From NCBI RefSeq assembly GCF_934561205.1, contig NZ_CAKTFU010000014.1, positions 1 to 64,000 on the forward strand: a DNA stretch of 64,000 nt. Direction: 5' to 3'. The DNA comes from an uncultured Gemmiger sp. Lineage in GTDB: Bacteria > Bacillota > Clostridia > Oscillospirales > Ruminococcaceae. Position numbers and translations under genes: made by a program. Below the pieces are notes generated by a model. That model made no database searches and was not told where the DNA came from. It saw nothing but the letters and a program-made list of their open reading frames with translations. Below are positions 5,974-14,483 of the stretch, piece after piece. Each line of letters opens with the position of its first letter. The first letter of the stretch is position 1.

Positions 5974-8682
5974 ATGCCGAAAGAACTCGCCAAACAGTAT
6001 GCGCCCCAGGGTACGGAGGACCGCATCTACCAGAACTGGTGCGACAAGGGGTATTTCCATACCCAGATCGACCGCAGCAAAAAACCTTTCACCATCGTAA
6101 TGCCGCCGCCGAACGTTACCGGCCAGCTGCACATGGGCCACGCCATGGATGAGACCTGGCAGGATATCCTGACCCGCTACAAGCGCATGCAGGGCTATGC
6201 CGCCCTGTGGGTGCCCGGCACCGACCACGCTTCCATCGCCACCGAGGCCAAGGTCGTAGCCAAGATGCGCGAAGAAGGCCTGACCAAAGAGATGGTGGGC
6301 CGCGACGGCTTCCTGGAGCGTGCCTGGGACTGGAAGAACACCTACGGCAACCGCATTGTCAGCCAGCTGAAAAAGCTGGGCTGCTCCTGTGACTGGCAGC
6401 GTGAGCGCTTTACGATGGACGAGGGCTGCTCCAACGCCGTCAAGGAAGTGTTCGTCCGCCTGTACGATCAGGGGCTGATCTACCGCGGCAACCGCATGGT
6501 CAACTGGTGCCCGCACTGCAACACGTCCATTTCTGACGCCGAGGTCGAGTACGAGGCCAAGGAGGGCAGCTTCTGGCACCTGCTGTACAAGGTGAAGGAG
6601 ACCGGCGAGTATCTTGAGCTGGCCACCACCCGCCCCGAGACGATGCTGGGCGATACCGCCGTGGCGATCAACGCCGACGACCCGCGCTATGCCCACCTGC
6701 ATGGCTGCCATGTCATTCTGCCGCTGCTGGACCGCGAGATCCCCATCGTCTGCGACGAGCACGCCGACATGGAAAAGGGCACCGGCGTTGTGAAGATCAC
6801 CCCCGCCCACGACCCCAACGACTTTGAGGTCGGCAAGCGCCACGACCTGCCGATGATCCGCGTTCTGACCTATGACGGCCACATGACCGGCGCCGCCGAG
6901 AAGGCTGCCGCCGATGCCGAGCGTGCCGCCGGACGCGCTGCCGCCGACGAGCCGGAAGTCCTGGACTGCGGCAAGTACGCCGGCATGACCGCGCTGGAAG
7001 CCCGCAAGGCCATGCTGGCCGATCTGGAAGCCTGCGGTGCCCTGAAAGAAACCGAGCCGCTGACCCACGAGGTCGGCACCTGCTACCGCTGCCATTCCGT
7101 CATTGAGCCAATGGTTTCCAAGCAGTGGTTCGTCAAGATGGAGCCGCTGGCCAAGCCCGCCATTGAGAGTGTGGAAAAGGGCGAGATCAAGTTTGTGCCC
7201 GAGCGCTTTACCAAGAACTACCTCAACTGGATGAAGGGCGGCCGCGATTGGTGCATCAGCCGCCAGCTGTGGTGGGGGCATCAGATCCCCGCCTGGTACT
7301 GCGACGACTGCGGCGAGACCGTGGTTGCCAAAAACGCCCCCTGCACCTGCCCCAAATGCGGCGGCAGCAAGCTGACCCAGGACCCCGACACGCTGGACAC
7401 CTGGTTCAGCAGCGCGCTGTGGCCCTTCTCCACCCTGGGCTGGCCCGACGAAAACGCCGAGGATTACCGCTACTTCTACCCCACCAACACGCTGGTGACC
7501 GGCTATGATATCATCGGCTTCTGGGTTTCCCGTATGATTTTCTCCGGCCTTGCCTACACCGGCAAAGCTCCGTTCGACACCGTGCTGATCCACGGCATCG
7601 TGCGCGACAGCCAGGGCCGCAAGATGTCCAAATCCCTGGGCAACGGCATTGACCCGCTGGAAGTCATTGAGCAGTACGGCGCGGACGCGCTGCGCCTGAT
7701 GCTGATCGTCGGCTCCACCGCGGGCAACGATATGCGTTACAGCGACGAAAAAGTGCTGGCAGCCCGCAACTTTGCCAACAAGCTGTGGAACGCTTCCCGC
7801 TTTGTGCAGATGAACCTGCCCGAGGATTTCCGGCCCGGCCTGCCCGAGGAAGCCCTGCTGGACATGAGCGACAAGTGGGTGCTGTCTGAGCTGGCCAAAG
7901 TCGCCGCCGATGCGTCCGCCAACCTGGACAAGTACGAGCTGGGTCTGGCCGCCGAAAAGATCGAGAACTTCATCTGGGAAGTGTACTGCGACTGGTACAT
8001 TGAGATCTGCAAGGCCCGCCTGAACAGCGAGGACGCACAGGCTGCCGACACCGCCCGCAAGGTGCTGGTGTATGTGCTGGACAAGGCGCTGAAGCTGCTG
8101 CACCCCTTCATGCCCTTTATCACCGAAGAAATTTATCAGGCCCTGCCCGGCAGCGCCGAGACCATCATGACCCAGAAGTGGCCCGGCGACGAGAACATGC
8201 CCGTTTGGGCCGACGAATGCGCCGACTTTGAAAAGCTGATGGACTACATCAAGGCAGTCCGCGCGATGCGCGCCGAGATGAACGTCCACCCCGCCAAAAA
8301 GACCACGATGGTGATTGAAACCGCCAGCCCCGCCGCCTTTGAAAAGGGCGGTGCCTACCTGGCACGCTTTGCCTTTGCCACCGACGTCACCGTGACCGAC
8401 AAGTACACCGGCAGCACCGAGGGCATGGTCAACGTGGCCACCCCCGACGCGAAGGGCTTTATCCCGATGATGGAGCTGATCGACCGCGAGAAGGAGCTGG
8501 CCCGCCTGAACAAGGAACTGGCCAAGGCCGAAAAAGAGCAGACCATGTTCGAGAATCAACTGAAGAACCCCAAGTTTGTGGAAAAAGCCCCCGCCAAGCT
8601 GGTGGAGGAAACCCGCGCCAAGCTGGCTGCCGCCCAGGAAAAGGCCGCCAAAATCCACGAGAGCATCGCCGCATTGGGTTGA
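5974..8682 (+). CDS. valS: Valine--tRNA ligase
   Basis: A 902-residue class I aminoacyl-tRNA synthetase. HMGH (the HIGH motif) is at residues 53-56 after PPPNVTG, which is diagnostic of ValRS; KMSKS is at about 550-554. A zinc-like cysteine pair set (CDDC...CPKC) lies near 445-470, an editing domain lies between, and a C-terminal coiled coil ends the protein (EKELARLNKELAKAEKEQ). The ATG at 5974 follows AAGGAGG; the frame open further upstream belongs to the T-box leader. Controlled by the T-box. Confidence 0.97.
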   Translation: MPKELAKQYAPQGTEDRIYQNWCDKGYFHTQIDRSKKPFTIVMPPPNVTGQLHMGHAMDETWQDILTRYKRMQGYAALWVPGTDHASIATEAKVVAKMREEGLTKEMVGRDGFLERAWDWKNTYGNRIVSQLKKLGCSCDWQRERFTMDEGCSNAVKEVFVRLYDQGLIYRGNRMVNWCPHCNTSISDAEVEYEAKEGSFWHLLYKVKETGEYLELATTRPETMLGDTAVAINADDPRYAHLHGCHVILPLLDREIPIVCDEHADMEKGTGVVKITPAHDPNDFEVGKRHDLPMIRVLTYDGHMTGAAEKAAADAERAAGRAAADEPEVLDCGKYAGMTALEARKAMLADLEACGALKETEPLTHEVGTCYRCHSVIEPMVSKQWFVKMEPLAKPAIESVEKGEIKFVPERFTKNYLNWMKGGRDWCISRQLWWGHQIPAWYCDDCGETVVAKNAPCTCPKCGGSKLTQDPDTLDTWFSSALWPFSTLGWPDENAEDYRYFYPTNTLVTGYDIIGFWVSRMIFSGLAYTGKAPFDTVLIHGIVRDSQGRKMSKSLGNGIDPLEVIEQYGADALRLMLIVGSTAGNDMRYSDEKVLAARNFANKLWNASRFVQMNLPEDFRPGLPEEALLDMSDKWVLSELAKVAADASANLDKYELGLAAEKIENFIWEVYCDWYIEICKARLNSEDAQAADTARKVLVYVLDKALKLLHPFMPFITEEIYQALPGSAETIMTQKWPGDENMPVWADECADFEKLMDYIKAVRAMRAEMNVHPAKKTTMVIETASPAAFEKGGAYLARFAFATDVTVTDKYTGSTEGMVNVATPDAKGFIPMMELIDREKELARLNKELAKAEKEQTMFENQLKNPKFVEKAPAKLVEETRAKLAAAQEKAAKIHESIAALG

Positions 8683-8710
8683 TTTTGCCGCGTACAACGA
8701 ATAGCGTAAA

Positions 8711-8741
8711 GGGAGAGGACGAGAGGTCCTCTCCCCTTTTT
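8711..8741 (+). terminator. valS terminator
   Basis: Stem GGGAGAGGAC / GTCCTCTCCC followed by CTTTTTAT, 28 bp after the valS stop. Confidence 0.85.
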
Positions 8742-8752
8742 ATACCCGCACA

Positions 8753-8789
8753 CAAAAAAAGCCCCCGAAACGCAAAGCGTTTCGGGGGC
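8753..8789 (-). terminator. Terminator of the lectin-repeat gene
   Basis: Leftward perfect stem GCCCCCGAAACGC-TTT-GCGTTTCGGGGGC followed by seven T residues. Confidence 0.9.
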
Positions 8790-8849
8790 AACTCGTTACA
8801 GCACAATATTACGAAATGGATATATAGGGTAAGTAATTACAGGTTGTAA

Positions 8850-9788
8850 TTACTTCTTGCGGTTCTTCTTGCCGGCGGTCTTTTTGGCGGCGGACTTGAC
8901 AGCCTTGACGGCCTCCTCGACAACGGGCTTGACAGTCTTGACGGTCTCATCGACGACGGGCTTTACGGTCTTGGCAGCCTGCTCGACAACGGGCTTGACA
9001 GTCTTGACGGTCTCATCGACGACAGGCTTTACGGTCTTGGCAGCCTGCTCGACAACGGGCTTGGCGGTCTTGACAGTCTCCTCGACGACGGGCTTCACAG
9101 TCTTGGCGGCCTGCTCGACAACGGGCTTGGCGGCCTTGACGGTCTCCTCGACGACGGGCTTTACGGTCTTGACGGTCTCCTCAACAGCCTTGGCAGCCTT
9201 CTTGGCGGCGGGCTTCTTGGCGGCAGCCTTGACAGCCTTGGTCACTTCCTCGGCAGCGTTTTCGGCAGCGGCGGTCAGCTCGGCCTTGGCCTTGGCGGCG
9301 CTGGCCTTGGCGCTGGTCTTGGGCTTGCGGGTAACTTCGTCAATGGTCCAGAACTGGTTGTCGCCGTTGACGTCGGCCCAGATCTGCAGGGCGGTGCCGT
9401 TGTCGGCGGTCATACCGGCGTCCAGCAGCTTGCCGGCGAGGTTGGACTTGATCTTGACGCGGCCGTCGTTGGTCGGCTCAACCACCCACAGCTGGCTGCT
9501 GGCGGGGGCGCCTTCCCACTGGTGAACGCGGGTGCCGTCGCTGACGCCGCCCATGTTCAGGTCCAGCATCTTGCCGGTGAAACGGTTCTGCAGGCGGTAA
9601 ACGCCGTCGCCTGCGGCGACAAAGCTCCACTGCTGCCACTCAACGTTGGCGTTGTCCCACAGCTGGATCTTGGCGCCGTTGTCCATGTTGAAGTCAGCGA
9701 CTTCTACGACCTTGCCGTTGGCGGAACTGATGGTATAGAACTTGCCGTCAGCGATGACGGTCTGGGTCATTTTCTTCTTGGTTGCCAT
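8850..9788 (-). CDS. Ricin-type beta-trefoil lectin protein with an 11-residue-repeat Lys/Ala tail
   Basis: A 312-residue protein. Residues about 10-145 form a ricin B-type trefoil with three repeats ending in QxW-like motifs (WQQWSF, SQLWVV, NQFWTI), so it probably binds a carbohydrate. The rest is low complexity: an Ala/Lys linker, then about nine 11-residue units alternating KTVKPVVEE and QAAKTVKPVV, ending in KKTAGKKNRKK. There is no signal peptide or membrane segment, so it appears cytoplasmic or non-classically exported. The ATG at 9788 follows AAGGAGGAGAG. The tail resembles histone-H1-like or LEA-like sequences, but no function can be assigned. Confidence 0.8.
   Translation of the reverse strand: MATKKKMTQTVIADGKFYTISSANGKVVEVADFNMDNGAKIQLWDNANVEWQQWSFVAAGDGVYRLQNRFTGKMLDLNMGGVSDGTRVHQWEGAPASSQLWVVEPTNDGRVKIKSNLAGKLLDAGMTADNGTALQIWADVNGDNQFWTIDEVTRKPKTSAKASAAKAKAELTAAAENAAEEVTKAVKAAAKKPAAKKAAKAVEETVKTVKPVVEETVKAAKPVVEQAAKTVKPVVEETVKTAKPVVEQAAKTVKPVVDETVKTVKPVVEQAAKTVKPVVDETVKTVKPVVEEAVKAVKSAAKKTAGKKNRKK
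8911..9190. repeat. In-frame tandem repeat, 33/66-bp period
   Basis: DNA encoding the 11-residue repeats of the lectin protein. Units such as GACGGTCTCATCGACGACGG and CAGCCTGCTCGACAACGGG alternate with a 66-bp period and only scattered third-base changes. Copy number is likely to vary between strains. Confidence 0.85.
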
Positions 9789-9876
9789 AATGGCTCTCCT
9801 CCTTATATAACGGCGGACGGGCACGGGGCACTGTCCGCAGGGTAAACCAACACGATTTTGCGTGTCTACGTGTACT

Positions 9877-9905
9877 ATTATAACCACTTTTTACCAATCC
9901 GTCAA
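9877..9905 (-). promoter_or_regulatory. Promoter of the lectin-repeat gene
   Basis: Leftward TTGACG (9900-9905), 17-bp spacer, TATAAT (9877-9882), a near-consensus sigma-A promoter. Confidence 0.8.
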
Positions 9906-9934
9906 CTTTTTCGCGTTAATGCGGCATATTACAC

Positions 9935-9964
9935 AAAAAAACCGGGATGGCGTTAATCCATCCC
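9935..9964 (-). terminator. Terminator of the ABC exporter operon
   Basis: Leftward stem GGGATGG-attaacg-CCATCCC followed by GGTTTTTTT, about 20 bp after the stop of the second exporter gene. Confidence 0.85.
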
Positions 9965-9984
9965 AGTAATTTTGTTTGATTCGA

Positions 9985-11910
9985 TCACGAATTTTCGGCA
10001 AAATTCCCCGTGTAGAGGGTGTAATACTTGCCCTTCTGCGCAATCAGTTCGTCGTGGGTGCCGCGCTCAATGATGCGGCCCTGCTCCAGAACCATGATGC
10101 AGTCGGAGTTGCGCACCGTGGACAGACGGTGCGCAATGACAAAGGTCGTGCGGCCGTACATCAGGCCGTCCATGCCCTGCTGCACCAGGCGCTCGGTGCG
10201 GGTGTCGATGCTGGAGGTCGCCTCGTCCAGAATCAGCACGGGCGGGTCGGCAACGGCGGCGCGGGCAATCGCCAGCAGCTGGCGCTGACCCTGGCTCAGG
10301 TTGGTGCCGTCGCCGGTCAGCATCGTGTTGTAGCCCTCGGGCAGGCGGCGGATGAACTCGTCGGCGTTCGCCAGCTTGGCGGCGGCGCGACATTCCTCAT
10401 CGGTGGCGGTCAGGCGGCCGTAGCGGATATTTTCCAGCACGGTGCCGGTGAACAGGTGGGTGTCCTGCAGCACGATGCCCAGCGAGGCGCGCAGGTCGCT
10501 CTTGCGGATGTGGGTAATGTCGATGCCGTCATAGTGGATGGCACCCTTCTGGATATCGTAAAAGCGGTTGATCAGGTTGGTAATGGTCGTCTTGCCCGCG
10601 CCCGTGGAGCCGACAAAGGCGATCTTCTGGCCGGGACGGCCGTACAAATTGACGTCGTGCAGTACAATTTTGTCGGGATAGTAGCCGAAGTCCACGTCCT
10701 CAAAGACGATGTCGCCCTTCAGCTCGCGGTAGTCGGCGGTGCCGTCGGCATTGACGCGCTTCCACGCCCACAGGTTGGTGCGCTCGTCGGTTTCGGTGAC
10801 GCTGTCATCGGCCAGACGCTTGGCGTTGACCAGCTTGACCTGCCCTTCATCCACTTCGGGCTTTTCGTCCATCAGGGCAAAGACGCGCTGACCGCCCGCC
10901 AACGCCATAATGACGGAGTTGAACTGCATGGAGATCTGGCTGATGGGCATATTCAGGCTGCGGTTGAAGGTCAAAAAGCTCGCCAGCTTGCCCAGCGTCA
11001 GCCCGCCGACGCCGCCCAGCGCCAATGCACCGCCGATCATCGCCGCCATCACATAGGACAGGTTGCCCAGCTGGGTGTTGACGGGACCGCCCAGGTTGGA
11101 GAAACGGTTGGCCTTGTCGGCGCTTTCAAACAGGGCGTCGTTCAGCTCGTTGAACTGCGCAATGGCTTCGTCCTCGTGGCAGAACACCTTGACGACCTTC
11201 TGCCCGTTCATCATTTCCTCAATAAAACCGTTGACGGCGCCGAGGTCGCGCTGCTGCGACACAAAGTATTTGCCGGAGTTGGTGGTCAGGTACTTGGTCG
11301 CCAGCAGCATGACGCCGACCATAATCAGCGTCACCAGCGTCAGCAGCGGGCTGAGCATGATCATAGAAACCAACACGCTGACGACCATGATGCTGCTGTT
11401 GAACAGCTGCGGGATGCTCTGGCTGATCATCTGGCGCAGGGTGTCGGTATCGTTGGTGTAGATGGACATGATGTCGCCGTGGGCGTTGCGGTCAAAATAC
11501 TGGATGGGCAGCGTCTGCATGTGGGTGAACAGATCGTCGCGCAGACGCTTCAGCGTGCCCTGGGTGACGTGCGCCATGATGCGCGCCTGCGAGAAGTTGG
11601 CGATGATGCCGCAGAGGTAGAACGCGGCGGTGCGTCCGATGGCAGCCGCCAGACCGGAGAAATCGCTGCTTTGCTCTGCCAGCAGGGGCAGAATGTAGTT
11701 GTCGATGAGCTTTTGCATAAACAGGGTGCCCTGCACGGTAGCCAGCACGCTGACAACGATGCAAACCATCACCGCGACCATGGCAACGGTGTAGGTTTCA
11801 CCGACATAGCGCATAATGCGCATAAAAATTTTGCCGGGGTTTTCGACCTTGGGGCGGGGTCCGCGGGCACCGCCGGGGCCGACTTTTACGACTTTTGCTT
11901 TCTCTGCCAT
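9985..11910 (-). CDS. ABC exporter half-transporter, canonical ATPase subunit
   Basis: A 641-residue type IV ABC exporter with a six-helix membrane domain (about 45-330) and a nucleotide-binding domain with Walker A GSTGAGKTT, signature LSQGQRQL, Walker B LILDEATSS and the H-loop AHRLST, all intact. About 35 extra residues (KRLADDSVTETDERTNLWAWK) lie between the domains. Its start codon overlaps the stop of the preceding half-transporter (TAATG), so the two form a heterodimer. Usual roles are drug, lipid or peptide efflux; the substrate is unknown. Under the MarR gene upstream. Confidence 0.9.
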   Translation of the reverse strand: MAEKAKVVKVGPGGARGPRPKVENPGKIFMRIMRYVGETYTVAMVAVMVCIVVSVLATVQGTLFMQKLIDNYILPLLAEQSSDFSGLAAAIGRTAAFYLCGIIANFSQARIMAHVTQGTLKRLRDDLFTHMQTLPIQYFDRNAHGDIMSIYTNDTDTLRQMISQSIPQLFNSSIMVVSVLVSMIMLSPLLTLVTLIMVGVMLLATKYLTTNSGKYFVSQQRDLGAVNGFIEEMMNGQKVVKVFCHEDEAIAQFNELNDALFESADKANRFSNLGGPVNTQLGNLSYVMAAMIGGALALGGVGGLTLGKLASFLTFNRSLNMPISQISMQFNSVIMALAGGQRVFALMDEKPEVDEGQVKLVNAKRLADDSVTETDERTNLWAWKRVNADGTADYRELKGDIVFEDVDFGYYPDKIVLHDVNLYGRPGQKIAFVGSTGAGKTTITNLINRFYDIQKGAIHYDGIDITHIRKSDLRASLGIVLQDTHLFTGTVLENIRYGRLTATDEECRAAAKLANADEFIRRLPEGYNTMLTGDGTNLSQGQRQLLAIARAAVADPPVLILDEATSSIDTRTERLVQQGMDGLMYGRTTFVIAHRLSTVRNSDCIMVLEQGRIIERGTHDELIAQKGKYYTLYTGNFAENS

Positions 11911-13667
11911 TATGCCTCGCCTCCTTTTTCGTCAAAGTCGCCGGAGCCTTTGGTCTGGCTGTTGTAAACTTCCTGATAGATCGGGTTGGTGGCCAGCATC
12001 TCGGCGGGTGTGCCGAAGCCGCTGACACGGCCGCCGTCCAGCACCAGCACCTTGTCGGCGTTCTCGACACTGGAAATGCGCTGCGCAATGATAAACACCG
12101 TCGTGCCGGGGATCTTTTCGGCGAAAGAACGGCGGATCTTGGCGTCGGTGGCGGTATCGACGGCGGAGGTGGAGTCGTCGAGGATCAGAATCTTGGGCTT
12201 TTTCAGCAGGGCGCGGGCAATGCACAGGCGCTGCTTCTGACCGCCGGACACGTTCGCGCCGCCCTGGTCGATGTGGGTTTCGTACTTGTCGGGGAAGCGC
12301 TCGATAAATTCATCGGCGCAGGCCTGCTTGCAGGCATCCTCCAACTCCTGCTGGGTGGCGTTTTTGTTGCCCCAGCGCAGGTTGTCGGCAATGGTGCCGC
12401 TGAACAGCTCATTTTTCTGCAAGACCATGGCCACGCTGTTGCGCAGGGTGTCCAGGTCGTAGCTGCGCACGTCCTCGCCGCCGATGTAAACGTGACCGGC
12501 GGTGGTGTCGTACAGGCGGGGCAGCAGCTGCACAAGGCTCGTCTTGGAGCTGCCGGTGCCGCCGATGATGCCCACGGTTTCGCCGGAGCGGATGTTCAGC
12601 GAAATATCGCTCAGCACATCGCGGCCGTCCTCCTTATAGCGGAAGCAGACGTGGTCAAAGCGCACCGCGCCGTTCTTGACCTCCGTCAGGGGCTTGTCGC
12701 AGTTGGCCAGGGTGCTCTGCTCGGTCAGCACCTCGCTGATGCGGCGCGCGCTGGCGGCGGACATGGTGATCATAACAAAGACCATCGACAGCATCATCAG
12801 GCTGGTCAGAATGTTCATGCAGTAGGTCAGCATGGACATCAGCTCGCCGGTGGTGAACTCCGTCGCGCCGGACAGCACGATCATCCGCGCACCCAGCCAG
12901 GAAATCAGCAAAATGCAGGTGTAGACGGTCGCCATCATCAGGGGCGCGTTGTAGGACAGGACTTTTTCGGCCTTGAGCAGCAGCTGCTGCACGTTGCCGG
13001 AGGCTTTTTTGAACTTTTCGCTCTCAAAATCCTCGCGCACATAGGCCTTGACCACACGGATGGCGGAGACGTTTTCCTGCACGCTCTCGTTCAGGTCGTC
13101 GTATTTTTTGAAGGCGGCGGAGAAGTAGCGGCTGGCGCGGGTCATAATGATGACCAGACAAATCCCTAAGAAAATAACGGCAACCAGATAAATTCTGGCA
13201 AGCCCCGCGTGGATGGAGAACGCCATACACATGGCAATGATCATGCTGGCGGGGGCGCGGATCGCCATACGCAGGATCATCTGGTAGGCGTTTTGCAGGT
13301 TGGTGACGTCGGTGGTCATGCGGGTGACAAGACCGGCGGTGGAAAATTTGTCGATGTTGGCAAAGCTGAAGGTCTGGATGTTTTGGAACATCGAACGGCG
13401 CAGGTTGCGGGCATAGCCGGTGGAGGCACGGGCACCCAGCACGCCGCCCATGACGCCGAAGAACAGACCTACGGCAGCGGCCACGATCATCCAGCCGCCG
13501 ACGCGGTAGATGACAGACAGGTTGCCGGCGGTGACGCCGTCGTCAATGATGGTGGACATCAGCTTGGGCAAGATCATCTCCATGATGACCTCGCCGATCA
13601 TGCAGACAGGCGTCAGGACGGAAACCAAACGGACGCCTTTTGTCTCTTTGGCAAGTGTGTTCAGCAA
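11910..13667 (-). CDS. ABC exporter half-transporter, degenerate ATPase subunit
   Basis: A 585-residue partner with an N-terminal six-helix domain and a nucleotide-binding domain. Three catalytic positions are altered: Walker A reads GGTGSSKTS, the Walker B glutamate is aspartate (LILDDSTSAVD), and the H-loop histidine is glutamine (IIAQRISS). The signature VSGGQKQR is good. This asymmetry is the known pattern of heterodimeric exporters such as BmrCD and TM287/288, where one ATP site is non-hydrolysing. It follows the MarR gene by 4 bp. Confidence 0.9.
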   Translation of the reverse strand: MLNTLAKETKGVRLVSVLTPVCMIGEVIMEMILPKLMSTIIDDGVTAGNLSVIYRVGGWMIVAAAVGLFFGVMGGVLGARASTGYARNLRRSMFQNIQTFSFANIDKFSTAGLVTRMTTDVTNLQNAYQMILRMAIRAPASMIIAMCMAFSIHAGLARIYLVAVIFLGICLVIIMTRASRYFSAAFKKYDDLNESVQENVSAIRVVKAYVREDFESEKFKKASGNVQQLLLKAEKVLSYNAPLMMATVYTCILLISWLGARMIVLSGATEFTTGELMSMLTYCMNILTSLMMLSMVFVMITMSAASARRISEVLTEQSTLANCDKPLTEVKNGAVRFDHVCFRYKEDGRDVLSDISLNIRSGETVGIIGGTGSSKTSLVQLLPRLYDTTAGHVYIGGEDVRSYDLDTLRNSVAMVLQKNELFSGTIADNLRWGNKNATQQELEDACKQACADEFIERFPDKYETHIDQGGANVSGGQKQRLCIARALLKKPKILILDDSTSAVDTATDAKIRRSFAEKIPGTTVFIIAQRISSVENADKVLVLDGGRVSGFGTPAEMLATNPIYQEVYNSQTKGSGDFDEKGGEA

Positions 13668-13671
13668 GGTT

Positions 13672-14196
13672 TTATTGCTCCTTTCTTATTTCGGCAGAGG
13701 AATCCAGAATGACCTGAGCGTTTCGCAAAAGAATATTCAGCCCGCGGCACATCGTTTCCAGCTCCTGCTGCGAAAGCCCGGCCTGCAGCTCGGTTTCGTA
13801 GCGGTCGATGGTATTGTGCACGCGGTCGTGGTAGGCAACGCCCTTGGGGGTCGCCTGCAGCCGCTTGAGGCGGGCGTCCTTTTGCACGGCGCTGCGGGTG
13901 ATAAGCCCTGCCTGCTCCATGTTTTGCAGCATAGAAGTAACGCTGGAACGTTGGATATGCAGCCATTTTTCGATATCGCGCTGGTAAATGTCGCGATCCT
14001 CGCGGTTGGCGGCAACAATGCGTCCCAGCACCATGCCCTGTATGCCGCCCAGTTCCGGCGCGACCTCCGCCGAAACGCGGGCGTCCAGGGCGCGGCGGAT
14101 GGTGCGGGAAACCTCAGACACCAGTGCGCCGACGTGTTCTTCTTTACAGTCGGGGCAGTCGGGGCAATTGGGCGCGGTGTTTGGTTGGTTAGACGT
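13672..14196 (-). CDS. MarR-family transcriptional regulator (probable ACG start)
   Basis: A winged-helix MarR protein. The recognition region (IEKWLHIQRSSVTSMLQNMEQAGLITR) and wing (DARLKRLQATPKG) are clear. The first ordinary start codon is GTG 14121, but it has no ribosome site and cuts off a Cys-rich N-terminus (NCPDCPDCKEEH) that is in frame. An ACG at 14196 lies 5 nt after AGGTGAT, which matches the 16S tail, and would give a 174-residue protein. I take ACG as the likely initiation codon; a sequencing error or mutation from ATG is possible. It probably represses itself and the exporter pair. Confidence 0.75.
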   Translation of the reverse strand, partial: TSNQPNTAPNCPDCPDCKEEHVGALVSEVSRTIRRALDARVSAEVAPELGGIQGMVLGRIVAANREDRDIYQRDIEKWLHIQRSSVTSMLQNMEQAGLITRSAVQKDARLKRLQATPKGVAYHDRVHNTIDRYETELQAGLSQQELETMCRGLNILLRNAQVILDSSAEIRKEQ

Positions 14197-14251
14197 TGGA
14201 AATCACCTGCTTTTCTGTCGATTTTTGTTTTGCGATGTACTGTTCGATTGT

Positions 14252-14275
14252 GAATTGTTCGTTTTCTAACAGTTC
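14252..14275. promoter_or_regulatory. Candidate MarR operator
   Basis: Inverted repeat GAATTGTT-N8-AACAGTTC (7 of 8 arm positions paired), located about 10-30 bp downstream of the expected transcription start of the marR operon. Similar TCGAAC blocks recur around it. Assignment to this regulator is inference. Confidence 0.45.
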
Positions 14276-14291
14276 GATTTCGTACAATAAG

Positions 14292-14319
14292 AGTATATCA
14301 TTAACCTGTCGAAAGTCAA
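14292..14319 (-). promoter_or_regulatory. Promoter of the marR-ABC exporter operon
   Basis: Leftward TTGACT (14314-14319), 16-bp spacer, TATACT (14292-14297). Confidence 0.7.
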
Positions 14320-14396
14320 GCTGTGATTTCTTGCGCAGATTCTTGCAAAAATTGCAGGCGGAAATGAACCCGTACATGTACCGTTGCCGTTAGGTC

Positions 14397-14422
14397 GCGG
14401 GCGGGGCATGCCCCGCCCCTGC
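14397..14422. repeat. Short palindromic repeat, GCGGGC...GCCCCT type
   Basis: Arms GGGCGGGGC and GCCCCGCCC around AT; nearly identical to the unit at 51478-51503. It lies between the alcohol dehydrogenase terminator and the marR promoter. Confidence 0.6.
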
Positions 14423-14430
14423 CGCACAGC

Positions 14431-14467
14431 AAAAGCGCCGCCCCTCCGCAGCGCAGAGGGGCGGCGC
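14431..14467 (-). terminator. Terminator of the iron alcohol dehydrogenase gene
   Basis: Leftward 12-bp stem GCGCCGCCCCTC / GAGGGGCGGCGC with a 9-nt loop, followed by TTTT. Confidence 0.8.
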
Positions 14468-14483
14468 ATACTGAATCAGAAAA

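Noticed and set aside
5956-8697. Open frame of 913 codons on the minus strand across valS
   Set aside because: It mirrors valS codons in a GC-rich gene, has no ribosome site or known family, and the plus strand encodes an unmistakable ValRS with a T-box.
8911-9190. Possible CRISPR-like tandem repeats
   Set aside because: The repeats are contiguous, in frame and encode an 11-residue protein period; there are no unique spacers.
9976-11967. Long plus-strand open frame (663 codons) opposite the ABC exporter
   Set aside because: Composition (Gly/Val/His/Gln-rich) is that of an antisense shadow; the minus strand has intact ABC motifs.
14189-14377. 62-codon frame on the minus strand before marR
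   Set aside because: It spans the marR promoter, so its first part would not be in the transcript, and it lacks a ribosome site.
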